Source: Helicobacter ailurogastricus (GTDB lineage Bacteria; Campylobacterota; Campylobacteria; Campylobacterales; Helicobacteraceae). From it: a stretch of 64,000 bases of DNA. Under the pieces are notes generated by a model. The model searched no databases. It was not told the DNA's origin and was given only the letters and a program-made list of their open reading frames with translations. Of the stretch, positions 18,375 through 28,313 are shown in pieces. The stretch covers positions 90,558 through 154,557 of the forward strand of contig NZ_CDMG01000004.1 of assembly GCF_001282945.1 (NCBI RefSeq), in the 5' to 3' direction. A program made the translations under genes and the position numbers. Positions within the stretch are counted from its first letter, which is position 1. Every line of letters starts with the position of its first letter.

Positions 18375-19655
18375 CTGGCGGGTGTCGATGCCGATCGTAA
18401 CAAATTGCTGGAAAGTGGTGAACCAATGACCGCCATGCCCATTTAGGCTGTGTCCATTGCCCCCACCCATGAAGTTAAAGAAAGCATCTGCGCGCACACT
18501 TAAGTACTTGTTTTTATAAACATAGTAAAGCGCGATGCGCTCAAAGTTAGGCGCGTGGTACCATGGCAAGCCAGTATAGAGCGCGCGCCCATAAGTGGCG
18601 TAAAACTTCATTTGGGGCTTGTCGGAGAAGTAGTATTTGTTGTAAAAGCCAAAGCCCTTGTACTGCACATCGAAGTCAAATTGCCCCCCAAAGCTGTTGT
18701 ACCACTGGCTAGGTCCGCAACGATTGCCCGCACGCACACAGTAGTGCTCTTGCTCGCTCATCGTGCCAAAAGCGACGGTGAATTTGTCCATGAAGGGCAC
18801 AAGCCGTTTGAGGTTGGTTTTAATGTAGCCATAGTAGTAGATGCGATCTAAGACCGTGGGGTTGGCGTATTTGCCCGGCACGCCCCCGAGAGGCTCACCG
18901 CTGGCATAGGGGTAGCCCCCGGGCCATAGTGGGGTGTCTCCACGCATCGCCGGGTCGGAATTGCCCCCAAAGGGATAAGGATCGCCCATGCTATAAGAGC
19001 TGGTGTTGTGGAAAGCGACCACGCGCCCCCCAAAGCCTAGATACCCCTTTAAAAACGACCACTCACTCGCCCCAAAATAGAGCATCTGATTCATGTTGTA
19101 GTGGTTGGCGGCGTATTTCTTGCCATAGACATTGTTCCAGTTGCGTCCGCCATACCAGTCGATGATAAACTCCGCCCAGCCATTCCACCAGCGGTTTGGA
19201 TTGTAAGCGGGTTTATACTGAAACATCGCTCCCCGCGCGGTGGGGTCTTTAAACCAAAAGAGCTTTTTAAAGGCGGCAAGCGGGTAGGAAGCGATCGAAT
19301 AAGTCCTAGGGATGATGCCGATGTAGGCGCGAAAATCCTTGCCCACTGCGCTGTAATACATGGTCACACCCCAAGAGTAGGGGAAGTAGCTGTAGTGGGT
19401 GTGCAGGTTTTGAATGAACCACGCCCCAAACATCATGGATTGGTGCTTGTCAAATTGAATCCCGATCTCGGGCATGATCCTATTTTTCATATTCACCAAG
19501 CTATTCCAATAGGGGTTGCTCTTACCCGCTAAGTTATAAGTAAAACTCATGAACTTTAAATCGTAAGCAAAAGCCACCGCCTCTGCTTGTGTCGGTAAGA
19601 ACGCAGACACAAGCGCACCACACAGACCTAACTTCAATGACTTGATGTATTTCAT
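18336..19655 (-). CDS. Hof-family outer membrane protein
   Basis: A 439-residue protein with a signal peptide (LGLCGALVSAFLPTQAEA) and an aromatic-rich, alternating beta-barrel body. It matches the Helicobacter outer membrane protein family 2 (Hof group), with FNYGA-type absent but typical FMSFTYNLAGKSNPYWNS and GIDTRQLVDF ends. Unlike Hop porins it does not end in NYVYNF. Strongly Tyr/Trp/Gly-rich. ATG 19655 follows AAGGA. Which Hof member it is cannot be decided by eye. Confidence 0.85.
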   Translation of the reverse strand: MKYIKSLKLGLCGALVSAFLPTQAEAVAFAYDLKFMSFTYNLAGKSNPYWNSLVNMKNRIMPEIGIQFDKHQSMMFGAWFIQNLHTHYSYFPYSWGVTMYYSAVGKDFRAYIGIIPRTYSIASYPLAAFKKLFWFKDPTARGAMFQYKPAYNPNRWWNGWAEFIIDWYGGRNWNNVYGKKYAANHYNMNQMLYFGASEWSFLKGYLGFGGRVVAFHNTSSYSMGDPYPFGGNSDPAMRGDTPLWPGGYPYASGEPLGGVPGKYANPTVLDRIYYYGYIKTNLKRLVPFMDKFTVAFGTMSEQEHYCVRAGNRCGPSQWYNSFGGQFDFDVQYKGFGFYNKYYFSDKPQMKFYATYGRALYTGLPWYHAPNFERIALYYVYKNKYLSVRADAFFNFMGGGNGHSLNGHGGHWFTTFQQFVTIGIDTRQLVDFVRSHSHKI

Positions 19656-19824
19656 TATAATCCTTGTAAAAATGGGAAACGAATCGTTTTAACACAAAGT
19701 AAATAAAATAAACCTTAAAAAATTTTTTATATGGTCTTAAGAGGACAAAAAATAAGACTTTTATGTATTAAATGGAGCGTTAAGCCTTTTTTACTAGGGG
19801 TTTGTATTAGGGCTTGGCTTTGGC

Positions 19825-19830
19825 TATAAT
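19825..19830 (+). promoter_or_regulatory. Candidate -10 box of manC-gmd
   Basis: TATAAT in the 215-base gap between the divergent hof and manC genes, about 47 bases before the chosen manC start. The rest of the gap is AT-rich and may hold the hof promoter. Confidence 0.55.
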
Positions 19831-19876
19831 AGACCCTCTAGGGGTTGTTGAAATCTACTTTTAATGGGGGTTGTCT

Positions 19877-21265
19877 GTGGTGCATGTGGTTTTAAGCGGG
19901 GGGAGTGGCAAGAGGTTGTGGCCCCTAAGTCGGGAGCATTTCCCCAAACAATTTTTAAAACTCTATGGAGAACGAAGTCTTTTTGGACTCGCCTTAGAGA
20001 GGCTAAATTCCCCCGAGGCAAAATTTTTAGTGGTGTGCAATGAAGCGCATTACTTCCATGCTCTAGAAGAGATCACAAAAGCCCAGCTAGAAAAACGCAC
20101 GCAATTTTTGCTAGAGAGTGCGGGCAAGAACACCATGAACGCCTTAATGCTTGCCGCCCTCTCTTGCGATCCTAATGAAACTCTAGTCATCAGCCCCACA
20201 GACCATTTGATGGATCAAAAAGCCTTTAATGCTGCCTTAAAAACCGCCCTAGAGTGCGCTAAGGACGATCAAATGGTGCTCTTTGGAATCGCCAAGAAGC
20301 CGAGCAACCAATACGGCTTTGTGCGCTGTGCGCGCGTGCAAAATGGGGTTTGTGAAGTCTTAGACTTTATAGAAAAACCAAACCCCGAAGAGATCGCCAA
20401 ATTACAGCAAGAGGGCGGGGATTTTTACATCAACAGCGGGATGTTTGTCTTTAAAGCCGGGGTGTTTTTACAAGCCTGCTTGCAACACGCCCCCCACATG
20501 CTCGAAGCGTGCAAAAAGGTGTATTACAACGCCAAAAAACTACCTACCATTTTAAAATGTGAAAACATGGATGGGTTAGAAGATGGAAGCGTGGATGTAT
20601 GCTTGTGGCAAAAATGCAAGGGCTTAAAATTAGTGCCCTTAGATGCCCATTGGCAAGATGTGGGGCATTTTACGAGTTTGCAGGCGAGTTTGACCCCTGA
20701 TAGCGAGGGCAATGTGGCGCACAACAACCCCCTTTTAAGCCTACATGCTAAGAACAACTACACCTGTAGCGCGCCCGATAAATTAGTGTGTTTGCTCGGG
20801 CTGGAGGAGTGCGTGGTGGTCGATAGCAAGGACGCTTTGTTAGTCGCCACAAAGGCGCATTTAGACGATTTAAAAGAGTTTGTGGCACAGGTCGAGCACA
20901 GCGCACCCCAACTGCTTAAAACCTACCCCCTAGAATACCGCCCGTGGGGGAGCTTTGAAGTTTTGCTAGAAAGACCCTTTTTTAAAGTGAAACTCTTAGA
21001 GATTGCGCCACATAAACGCCTCAGCCTACAAAGACACCAGCACAGAAGCGAACATTGGGTCGTGGTCGAGGGGGTGGCTAGCGTGGTGGTGGGCAAAAAG
21101 TCTTTAAGCGTGCCGACTAATGAGAGTGTGTTTATCAAGCAAGGGCAAATCCACAGACTAGGCAACGACACTAACCAACCTCTAAAAATCCTAGAAGTGC
21201 AATGCGGGGAGATTTTAGATGAAAGCGACATTGAACGCTTGCACGATGATTACCAACGACCTTAA
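19877..21265 (+). CDS. manC: Mannose-1-phosphate guanylyltransferase / mannose-6-phosphate isomerase
   Basis: Bifunctional enzyme supplying GDP-mannose. N-terminal nucleotidyltransferase domain with LSGGSGKRLWPLSREHFPKQ; central FIEKPNPEEI and NSGMFVFKAGVF; C-terminal cupin isomerase domain with YRPWGSFEVL, QRHQHRSEHWVVVEG (metal-binding histidines) and GQIHRLGN. GTG 19877 is preferred because a GGGGG run ends six bases before it; TTG 19871 is an alternative. Followed after nine bases by gmd, so the two form a GDP-fucose/GDP-mannose precursor operon for LPS. Confidence 0.94.
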   Translation: MVHVVLSGGSGKRLWPLSREHFPKQFLKLYGERSLFGLALERLNSPEAKFLVVCNEAHYFHALEEITKAQLEKRTQFLLESAGKNTMNALMLAALSCDPNETLVISPTDHLMDQKAFNAALKTALECAKDDQMVLFGIAKKPSNQYGFVRCARVQNGVCEVLDFIEKPNPEEIAKLQQEGGDFYINSGMFVFKAGVFLQACLQHAPHMLEACKKVYYNAKKLPTILKCENMDGLEDGSVDVCLWQKCKGLKLVPLDAHWQDVGHFTSLQASLTPDSEGNVAHNNPLLSLHAKNNYTCSAPDKLVCLLGLEECVVVDSKDALLVATKAHLDDLKEFVAQVEHSAPQLLKTYPLEYRPWGSFEVLLERPFFKVKLLEIAPHKRLSLQRHQHRSEHWVVVEGVASVVVGKKSLSVPTNESVFIKQGQIHRLGNDTNQPLKILEVQCGEILDESDIERLHDDYQRP

Positions 21266-21274
21266 AGGACATTA

Positions 21275-22378
21275 ATGACAACAAAAAGAGCCCTCATCAC
21301 GGGCATTACAGGACAGGATGGAAGTTATTTAGCCCGCTATTTATTGGATTTGGGCTATGAGGTGCATGGCATTAAGAGGCGCAGCTCGTCTTTTAACACT
21401 GCCCGTATAGACGCGATTTATGAGGACATACACGCCCATAAGAACCGCTTCTTTTTGCACTATGGCGATCTGACCGACTCGAGCAACATGACCAGCTTAA
21501 TTGCCAAAGTCCAGCCCACAGAGATTTACAACCTCGCCGCCCAAAGCCATGTGCAAGTGTCCTTTGAGATGCCCGAATACACGGCGAATGTGGATGCGTT
21601 GGGAGCGTTGCGTATCTTAGAAGCCATGCGCTTTTTAGACCTAAAAGACACCCGCTTTTACCAGGCCAGCACCTCTGAGCTGTTCGGAGAAGTCTTGCAA
21701 ACGCCGCAAAACGAGAACACTCCCTTTAACCCAAGAAGCCCCTACGCTGTGGCTAAACTTTACGCCTATTACATCACAAAAAACTACCGCGAAGCCTACA
21801 ACATGTTTGCGGTCAATGGGATTTTATTCAACCACGAAAGCCCCATGCGCGGCGAAACCTTTGTAACGCGCAAAATCACGATGGCTTTAAGCCGCATTGT
21901 TTTGGGCTTGCAAGAGTGCTTGTATTTAGGCAATTTAGACGCAAAACGCGACTATGGACACGCTAAAGACTATGTTAAGGCCATGCATTTGATTTTACAG
22001 CATGACAAGCCCGTGGATTATGTCGTGGCAAGCGGACAGACCATGCCCATTAGAGAGTTTGTTTTAATGGCGTGTGAAAAGCTGGGGCTCAAGCTGGAGT
22101 TTCAAGGCAGTGGGCTAGAGGAAAAGGGGGTTTTGGTAGACTTCACACCCAGCCCTCTTTTAAACGGGCTAAAGCCCGTTGCCCTACAAAAAGGGCAGGT
22201 TTTGGTGCGCGTAGATGCTCGCTATTTCCGCCCCACTGAAGTGGATTTGCTCTTAGGCGATCCGTCTAAAATTGAAAGAGAGTTAGGCTGGCAAAGAGAG
22301 TTTAGCGTGCAAGATTTAGTGCTAGACATGCTGCAAAGCGATTTGGAGTTGGCCCGCAAAGAGTCTTTAACTAAGTAG
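21275..22378 (+). CDS. gmd: GDP-mannose 4,6-dehydratase
   Basis: SDR-family enzyme making GDP-4-keto-6-deoxymannose. NAD(P) binding motif [15 protein letters not shown] at the start, then [15 protein letters not shown], catalytic Ser/Thr/Glu in STSELFGE, and the Tyr-Lys pair in [12 protein letters not shown]. Length of 367 is typical. In H. pylori the next gene is the GDP-fucose synthase (fcl), making Lewis antigen precursors; here a convergent MATE gene follows instead, with an 8-base overlap, so fcl must be elsewhere or absent. Confidence 0.95.
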   Translation: MTTKRALITGITGQDGSYLARYLLDLGYEVHGIKRRSSSFNTARIDAIYEDIHAHKNRFFLHYGDLTDSSNMTSLIAKVQPTEIYNLAAQSHVQVSFEMPEYTANVDALGALRILEAMRFLDLKDTRFYQASTSELFGEVLQTPQNENTPFNPRSPYAVAKLYAYYITKNYREAYNMFAVNGILFNHESPMRGETFVTRKITMALSRIVLGLQECLYLGNLDAKRDYGHAKDYVKAMHLILQHDKPVDYVVASGQTMPIREFVLMACEKLGLKLEFQGSGLEEKGVLVDFTPSPLLNGLKPVALQKGQVLVRVDARYFRPTEVDLLLGDPSKIERELGWQREFSVQDLVLDMLQSDLELARKESLTK

Positions 22379-23645
22379 CAAAACGCCCGGGCTTTTTCCA
22401 AATGCCCTTTTTGTAGGCAATGTAGAAAAAGCCCGCCCGCGCAAAGGTTTCAAAGCAAATCAACACAAAGAACCAGCGCACAGAAGCCCCCAACCGCCAT
22501 AAAACAAACATGGGCAAAATCCGCAAACTCCACAGGCTACAGGTGTTGATGAACAGCGAAAACTTGGCCATCCCCGCCCCCCTAAAAGCCCCATCCAGCA
22601 CAAATAAACATATGAGGGGCATTTGGCTTAAGCCCACCGCCATTAAATACCACGAAGCCACTTGCACAACCCTTGCATTGGAGCTAAAGATTGTAGCTAA
22701 GGGTTTGGCAAAGATCAGCATACACACCCCCAAAACCCCCAACAAGACTCCCGCGACCTTTAAAATCGTGCGGATGTACTCTTGCGCTCTATTCACTTGA
22801 TTGGCCCCTAAGTGTTGCCCCACGAGCACCATACACGCAATGGTAAAGCCAAGGCCGGGCATGTAGCTAAAGGTTTCAATCCTTAAACCCACTTGCATGC
22901 CCGCTAAAACTTCATTGCCATAACTTGCCACAAACTTAGACACTAGCGCCATAGAAAAGAGCGTCAAAAGCCTTTCAAAGCCCGAGGGCCAGCCCACTTG
23001 CCAAGCTTTTTTAAATAAATTACCATCAAAAACCAAGCGGAACTTTAGGGGGTTTTTTTTAAGGGTGATGGCTAAAAAGAGCAACATCAGCTCTAAAAAC
23101 GCCACCGCCACGCCAGCCAGTGCCGCCCCTTTAATACCAAGGCGCGCAAAGCCAAAATGCCCGAAAATCAAGGCATCGTTTAAGAACAGACAAAGCCCAC
23201 TCATCAGGATTTTTAGCACAAAGGGGGTTAGAGTGTCAGACAAGCTTGCCAGCGCGCTTGCCATGGTGTTTTTAATGAAAACGGCTGGCATTGCCCAAAT
23301 GAGGATTTGCAAATACTTTTTAGCCAGATCGCTAGCGGTGCCCTCTATCCCCATCCATGCCACGAAAGAGTCAATGCCTAAAAAACCCACCACCCCAGCC
23401 ACCGCGCACAGGCCACACGCTCCGATTAAAATGCTTGAATATCCGATCGCGACCAATTCGGTGTCTTTCGCCCCCACTAGGCGGCTAAGTGTGGCGTTTG
23501 TGCCTATATAAAAAATAGAGTTTAGGGCATAAAAAAGCATGATGTATTGCAACCCCACCCCCATTGCCACAATGTGGTTGTCTGAGAGTTTCCCCATAAA
23601 GACCACAGACACGGCCACCACAAAGATCTCTAAAAAATTATTCAC
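22371..23645 (-). CDS. MATE family efflux transporter, 5' end uncertain
   Basis: Membrane protein of about 424 residues with around twelve helices and MATE-like repeats ([33 protein letters not shown]). The listed GTG start cuts into the first helix: the frame continues upstream as [15 protein letters not shown], typical of a MATE N-terminus, but no ATG, GTG or TTG lies there before a stop inside the upstream gene. An ATG at about 23688 in another frame would join it if one G were removed near 23672. So either a frameshift has damaged the start or a rare start codon is used. Probable multidrug or metabolite exporter. Confidence 0.75.
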   Translation of the reverse strand: MNNFLEIFVVAVSVVFMGKLSDNHIVAMGVGLQYIMLFYALNSIFYIGTNATLSRLVGAKDTELVAIGYSSILIGACGLCAVAGVVGFLGIDSFVAWMGIEGTASDLAKKYLQILIWAMPAVFIKNTMASALASLSDTLTPFVLKILMSGLCLFLNDALIFGHFGFARLGIKGAALAGVAVAFLELMLLFLAITLKKNPLKFRLVFDGNLFKKAWQVGWPSGFERLLTLFSMALVSKFVASYGNEVLAGMQVGLRIETFSYMPGLGFTIACMVLVGQHLGANQVNRAQEYIRTILKVAGVLLGVLGVCMLIFAKPLATIFSSNARVVQVASWYLMAVGLSQMPLICLFVLDGAFRGAGMAKFSLFINTCSLWSLRILPMFVLWRLGASVRWFFVLICFETFARAGFFYIAYKKGIWKKPGRFAT

Positions 23646-23701
23646 CCCTGAGGGGATGGCAAGTTTGAGTACCCGCCTTAAACGCCACCATTTTTGCGCT
23701 T

Positions 23702-24997
23702 TTATAATAGCAACGCTCCCGCCACCCCAAAGACCATTAAAGGGACATTATAGACCAAGAAGGTGGGTAGGCATGTGTCATAAATGTGGTTGTGTTGTCC
23801 ATCGGCGTTAAGCCCCGTGGTCGGCCCTATGGTGCTATCTGAAGCCGGTGAGCCCGCATCGCCCAGGCCCGCCGCGATGCCTATTAGCAAGATGGCCGCC
23901 TTTGCATCAAAGCCTAGAGCCAAACACAGCGGGCAATAAAAAGTCGCGATGATGGGGAGCGTGCCAAAGGAAGTCCCTATGCCTAGCGTGATGAATAGCC
24001 CAATCACTAGCATAATCACAGCCCCTGCAAACTTGCCCGAGATCGCCCCACTGGCAATATGGACTAAATCCGTGATGGCGTGTGTCTTTTGCAAGACTTC
24101 GCCAAAGCCAGAAGCCACGAGCATGACAAAGGCGACAAACGCCATCATTTTCACGCCTTCATCGATCACACTATCCATTTGCCCCCACTTAATCACCCCG
24201 CCCACAAGCATCACCATAAGACCGATGAACGCCCCAAGCGGTAAAGAACCCGTAGCGATCTGCACCACAAAGGCTAAAACAATGCCGACTAAAGCGAGAT
24301 AGTCTTTTGTTTGCAAATTTAATTCTTCATGGGTGGTGCTTTCCAGGCGGTCTTCATAGAAGCGGGGTTTTCTATAAAGGATCAACACCGCCACCACAAG
24401 GCCACAGAGCATGGCTAAACCAGAAATGGACATGACCGCCACCACTTCGTTAAGGTTTGTCTGTATGCCATTTTTGCGCAGATTATCCACGATGAGGTTT
24501 AAAAAGATGAGTCCAAAGCCCGCCGGAATGGTCATGTAGGGGGCTTGCAAGCCAAAGGTGAGCGCGCAAGCCACCGCCCGCCTGTCAATTTGTAAGCGAT
24601 TCATTAAATGCAACAAGGGGGGGATTAAAATAGGGATAAAGGCGATATGTACGGGGATTAAATTTTGCGAAAAGCAGGCGATGAAGGCGATTAAAAAGCA
24701 AAAAACCGTGCGCTTTTGATCCATGATGTTGATGAGTTTATGCAAAAGCACTTTCATTAAGTTGCCGCTAGAAATCGTGACCGCCAAAGCCCCGAGCAAA
24801 ACATAGCTTAAAGCGGTTTCTAAATTGCCCTGCATGCCATTGATCATAATTTTAGTCGTGTCTACAAGCCCCAGCCCGCCCATAAGCCCCCCCACAAGCG
24901 CGGCGCTGATGATCGCAAGCAAGATATTCAAGCGAGCAAGGCTCAAACCCACCATGACAAGCACGGCAACGACCGCTGGATTGCTCCATAAAGCCAT
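23702..24997 (-). CDS. Na+/H+ antiporter NhaC-like family protein
   Basis: Inner-membrane protein of 431 residues with about 11-12 helices. SQNLIPVHIAFIPILIPPLLH and GIAAGLGDAGSPASDSTIGPTTGLNADGQHNH are hallmarks of the NhaC-like/YuiF-type antiporter family. It lies between a carbon-nitrogen hydrolase cluster and a MATE gene, as in H. pylori (HP0757-HP0759 from memory). Transported ion is inferred from the family only. Confidence 0.8.
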   Translation of the reverse strand: MALWSNPAVVAVLVMVGLSLARLNILLAIISAALVGGLMGGLGLVDTTKIMINGMQGNLETALSYVLLGALAVTISSGNLMKVLLHKLINIMDQKRTVFCFLIAFIACFSQNLIPVHIAFIPILIPPLLHLMNRLQIDRRAVACALTFGLQAPYMTIPAGFGLIFLNLIVDNLRKNGIQTNLNEVVAVMSISGLAMLCGLVVAVLILYRKPRFYEDRLESTTHEELNLQTKDYLALVGIVLAFVVQIATGSLPLGAFIGLMVMLVGGVIKWGQMDSVIDEGVKMMAFVAFVMLVASGFGEVLQKTHAITDLVHIASGAISGKFAGAVIMLVIGLFITLGIGTSFGTLPIIATFYCPLCLALGFDAKAAILLIGIAAGLGDAGSPASDSTIGPTTGLNADGQHNHIYDTCLPTFLVYNVPLMVFGVAGALLL

Positions 24998-25036
24998 AAC
25001 GCTACCTGTTTAACCCACTCTTTAAAACCACCCCCA

Positions 25037-25426
25037 TCACTTTTGCTCCCTAACGAGAGCATGCGCAAAATCTTGTAACGCTTTTTTGGTGGCTAAGATA
25101 AAGGGCTCAGGCATGCGCCCATCCTCTAACTCAATCCTCTTTGCTTGGTAGGTGCTAGCCGCCTTTTCAAAACGAGATAAAACGAGAGCTCTAAGCAGAT
25201 AGCATTTGTAGGGCTCACCCATTGTATCGCAGATAGCGCCCGTAAAAAGAGTGGAGCGATCGCCTTGCAAGGCCAAATTATGGCTCGTGATGGCAGAGCG
25301 CATAAAATGCGTGGCTAAAACTTGGCTAAGAAACCCATCGCTTCTTAGTGCAGAATAAGCACTTAATAAAGACGAGTTTAACCCCACAAACGCCAACAAC
25401 ACCATTTTTAAGATTTTTAAACGCAT
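25037..25426 (-). CDS. Small secreted protein of unknown function
   Basis: A 129-residue protein with a clear signal peptide (MVLLAFVGLNSSLLSA) and an alpha-helical, charged mature part containing two cysteines in ICDTMGEPYKC that could form a disulfide. I recognise no domain. ATG 25426 follows the stop of the amidohydrolase gene after one base, so the two are co-translated. Its role could relate to the upstream polyamine genes, but that is only context. Confidence 0.7.
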   Translation of the reverse strand: MRLKILKMVLLAFVGLNSSLLSAYSALRSDGFLSQVLATHFMRSAITSHNLALQGDRSTLFTGAICDTMGEPYKCYLLRALVLSRFEKAASTYQAKRIELEDGRMPEPFILATKKALQDFAHALVREQK

Positions 25427-25427
25427 G

Positions 25428-26342
25428 TTAATCCACCACTCTTCTTATCAAAGGCTTGTAGGTGTCTATGCGCCGATCCCTAAAAAATGGCCACATTTGG
25501 CGCACCCTTGCACTTTCATCCAAATCGATGCACGCATACAAAATTTCTTCCTCAAAGCCCGCTTGAGCTAATTCTTTGCCAAAAGCCCCAAAAACAAAGC
25601 TGGAGCCAAAAAACTCCAAGCCACTGGTCTTGCCCGAGGGGTCAGACTCAAAGCCTACCCGATTAGACGCGATGACGGGGATCGTGTTGGCGATGCTATG
25701 CCCCCTTTGCACCCCCATCCACGCCTGCCTTTGCAGGGCCTTTTCTTCTAAATCCTCGCTCTCTTCATCGCAAAACCACCCGATGGCACTAGGATAAATC
25801 AAAATGTCCGCCTTTTGCAACGCCATAAGCCGTGCGGCCTCTGGATACCACTGATCCCAACACACCAAAACCCCTAAATTGCCCACACTGCTAGCGATGG
25901 GGGCGTATTTATCCCCCGGGGTAAAGTAAAACTTTTCGTAAAATCTAGGATCATCGGGGATGTGCATTTTTCTTTGCACCCCAAGCAATTTGCCGTCCTT
26001 TTCAAACACCACCGCACTATTGTGGTACACCCCCACCATGCGCTCCTCAAAGAGTGAGCCCACCAACACCACTTCGTGCGCCTTAGCCAGAGCGCTTAAA
26101 AAATTGCACTGCGCCTTAAAGTCCTTCGCCCACGCAAAATACTTAGGGTCTTCGTGCTGGCAAAAATAGGGGTAGGGGTGTAACTCGGGCAAGACCACTA
26201 AATTTAATTGCGGGTGTCTCTCTTTGGCTTGCGCTAGAAGCTTAGTCGTGTGCTCTAAAGTGGCTTGCGCGCTGCCCTGATAGCCGTGTTGCAAAATGGC
26301 TACACAAATGGGGGGTCTTGTGCCTGTCTTAAAATCCTGCAT
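25428..26342 (-). CDS. aguB: N-carbamoylputrescine amidase-type nitrilase
   Basis: Carbon-nitrogen hydrolase with the Glu-Lys-Cys triad: Glu in LPELHPYPYFCQ, Lys in QRKMHIPDDPRFYEKFYF, Cys in VLVCWDQWYPEAARL. The YFCQ, PDDPxFYEKFYFTPGD and WDQWYPEAAR stretches are typical of N-carbamoylputrescine amidohydrolase. Location directly downstream of speA on the same strand supports this step of the agmatine route to putrescine. ATG 26342 has AAAGGAG upstream; a longer start at 26366 is less likely. The agmatine deiminase is not in the window. Confidence 0.88.
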   Translation of the reverse strand: MQDFKTGTRPPICVAILQHGYQGSAQATLEHTTKLLAQAKERHPQLNLVVLPELHPYPYFCQHEDPKYFAWAKDFKAQCNFLSALAKAHEVVLVGSLFEERMVGVYHNSAVVFEKDGKLLGVQRKMHIPDDPRFYEKFYFTPGDKYAPIASSVGNLGVLVCWDQWYPEAARLMALQKADILIYPSAIGWFCDEESEDLEEKALQRQAWMGVQRGHSIANTIPVIASNRVGFESDPSGKTSGLEFFGSSFVFGAFGKELAQAGFEEEILYACIDLDESARVRQMWPFFRDRRIDTYKPLIRRVVD

Positions 26343-26381
26343 TTTTCGCTCCTTTAAAAAAGACAAATTATAACAAAAAAC

Positions 26382-28244
26382 CTACTCTTGGGCGAGAGTC
26401 TTCAAATACCCATTTTCACTCAGCATCACATACAACCGCCCGAGCATCTCCTTTTTATCCTCGTTGTCCTCTAAAAGCTCGCTGTCTTCGATTTTTTGTT
26501 TTAAAATCCGCTCGATCTCTTTGGTGTCGTAATCCAAATCCTCCAAAGCGTCTAGGATGGTTTGGGCTTGGGCAATGTCGGTAAGTTCATAACCACTTTC
26601 TGCGATTTGCACGCTGCACTCTGTGGGGTGTGTGAATAAATTATGGTGCATGCCCAGCACCTCTTGATAAGCCCCCACTAAAAAGAAGCCCAAAAAGTAA
26701 TCCTCTTGGCGCACATCCACATCGTGCAAGAATAGGGGCTTGTCTTTATCAAAGCTGATCTCCCCATCGCTATCGCATGTGATGTCCCACAAACTCGCAC
26801 TCCTTGTGGGCTCTTCATCGAGTTTGTGTAGGGGCATCACAGGAAAGCCCTGTCTTAAGCCCCAATAATCGGGCAAGCTTTGGAAAAACGAGCAGTTGAG
26901 TAAATACCGCTCTTGCACCTGCTCTTGGATACGGATGATGTCGTTATGATCTTTGTGGCGTAGAAACCCGATCGCCTTTTTGATGATCAAATGCCCCAAC
27001 ACCTCAGCATTGCTGCGATCTTGCAAGTCTATATAGCCCAAATCAAAGAGCGTAAACAGCGACTCCATATGATCTAAGCTGTCGTGCAAATACTCAATGG
27101 CGTTTTTGCTGTTGATGTTGTGGTATAAATCCTCCATCTCTGCCACTAAGGGGGGGTTGGATTTTTTAAGCCGCAAGGTGCTTTCGTCATAATCTTGAGA
27201 AAATAGTTCTAATACAGGCGCAACCAACACAGCATGTGTGGCACTGATAAACCGCCCCGACTCGATAAAAATGTTAGGCTCTAACTCTTTTTTATTCTTC
27301 ACAATCTCTTTTAATAAAAACACCACATCGCCGGCAAACTCTTCTAGGGTGTAGTTGCGCTCGCATTGGTGTTTGTGCTGCGAATACTCAATGGCAAGCC
27401 CCCCCCCGATGTTGATGCTATTTAGATTAAACGCCCCCATTTTACGCAACTCGGCGTAAATGTTGCCCGCCTCTTTAAGGGCCTTTTTTAAGGGCGTGAT
27501 GTCGCTAATTTGGCTGCCGATATGGAAGTGGATCATGGAAAGTTGTCCGAGGAGTCCGTGCGTTTCCAGTAGGTGCATGGCTTCTAGTAATTCAGTGCTG
27601 GCAAGCCCAAATTTGGCGTGGATGCCCGTGCTTTTAGCCCACACCCCCACCCCCGAGCTGTGTAAGCGCACACGGATGCCAATTTTAGGACAAAACTTAA
27701 CATTTTCGCCAATCGTGTTATTTTCGAGCGCCACTTCAATGATGCTCTTTAATTCACTGAGGCCCTCAATGGTGAGTGTGATGTCCGCCCCCATGCTCGC
27801 GGCGATGAAGCCTAGCTCGATCATCTCCTTGTCTTTAAAGCCATTGACGGTGATGGGGGCGTTTTCGTGGACATACGCCATCGCTAAAATCAGCTCCGCT
27901 TTAGAGCCCGCTTCCAGTCCATACGCCCCCTTGAATTGCTCTGAAATCTCCACCAAAGCGTGCACGAAGTTTGGCATGTGATTGACCTTTAAAGGAAAGA
28001 CCGCCTTAAACGCCCCGCCGTAATTGTATTGTGCGATGGCGTGGGAGAACATGGAAAAGAGCTTGTGTACTTGTTTGGCGATCAAGTGGGGGAAGCGAAG
28101 CAACAAAGGGCCTTTAAAGCCCTGCTCGCGCATGTCTAAAACCATGTCTAATAGGCTTGGCTTGTTGCCGGCATTGACTTTTACAAGCCCCCCCTCGATG
28201 ATAAAATCCTCCTTGCCCCAGTAATTCAAGCCATAATTTTGCAT
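26382..28244 (-). CDS. speA: Biosynthetic arginine decarboxylase
   Basis: PLP-dependent group IV decarboxylase that converts arginine to agmatine and CO2. The PLP lysine is in FPLKVN (about 85); SIHFHIGSQ-like MIHFHIGSQISDI and the phosphate-binding NIGGGLAIEYS follow; a Cys/Asp-rich C-terminal part ends with a helical domain. Length of 620 matches the family. The codons for the Gly-Gly-Gly loop form a nine-base G run (27399-27407), a possible slippage site. With aguB downstream it starts the putrescine pathway; in an acid environment it may also buffer protons. Confidence 0.95.
   Translation of the reverse strand: MQNYGLNYWGKEDFIIEGGLVKVNAGNKPSLLDMVLDMREQGFKGPLLLRFPHLIAKQVHKLFSMFSHAIAQYNYGGAFKAVFPLKVNHMPNFVHALVEISEQFKGAYGLEAGSKAELILAMAYVHENAPITVNGFKDKEMIELGFIAASMGADITLTIEGLSELKSIIEVALENNTIGENVKFCPKIGIRVRLHSSGVGVWAKSTGIHAKFGLASTELLEAMHLLETHGLLGQLSMIHFHIGSQISDITPLKKALKEAGNIYAELRKMGAFNLNSINIGGGLAIEYSQHKHQCERNYTLEEFAGDVVFLLKEIVKNKKELEPNIFIESGRFISATHAVLVAPVLELFSQDYDESTLRLKKSNPPLVAEMEDLYHNINSKNAIEYLHDSLDHMESLFTLFDLGYIDLQDRSNAEVLGHLIIKKAIGFLRHKDHNDIIRIQEQVQERYLLNCSFFQSLPDYWGLRQGFPVMPLHKLDEEPTRSASLWDITCDSDGEISFDKDKPLFLHDVDVRQEDYFLGFFLVGAYQEVLGMHHNLFTHPTECSVQIAESGYELTDIAQAQTILDALEDLDYDTKEIERILKQKIEDSELLEDNEDKKEMLGRLYVMLSENGYLKTLAQE
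27399..27407. repeat. C9/G9 tract inside speA
   Basis: Nine C on the plus strand, G9 in the coding strand of speA, across the Ile-Gly-Gly-Gly phosphate-binding loop. It is the longest homopolymer I saw inside an intact gene of the window. Confidence 0.8.
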
Positions 28245-28313
28245 GCCAATCCCTATGCATTAATAAGCTTTCAGTATAACTAAAAAACCCCCTTTTGTGT
28301 TACAATTCCCCCT

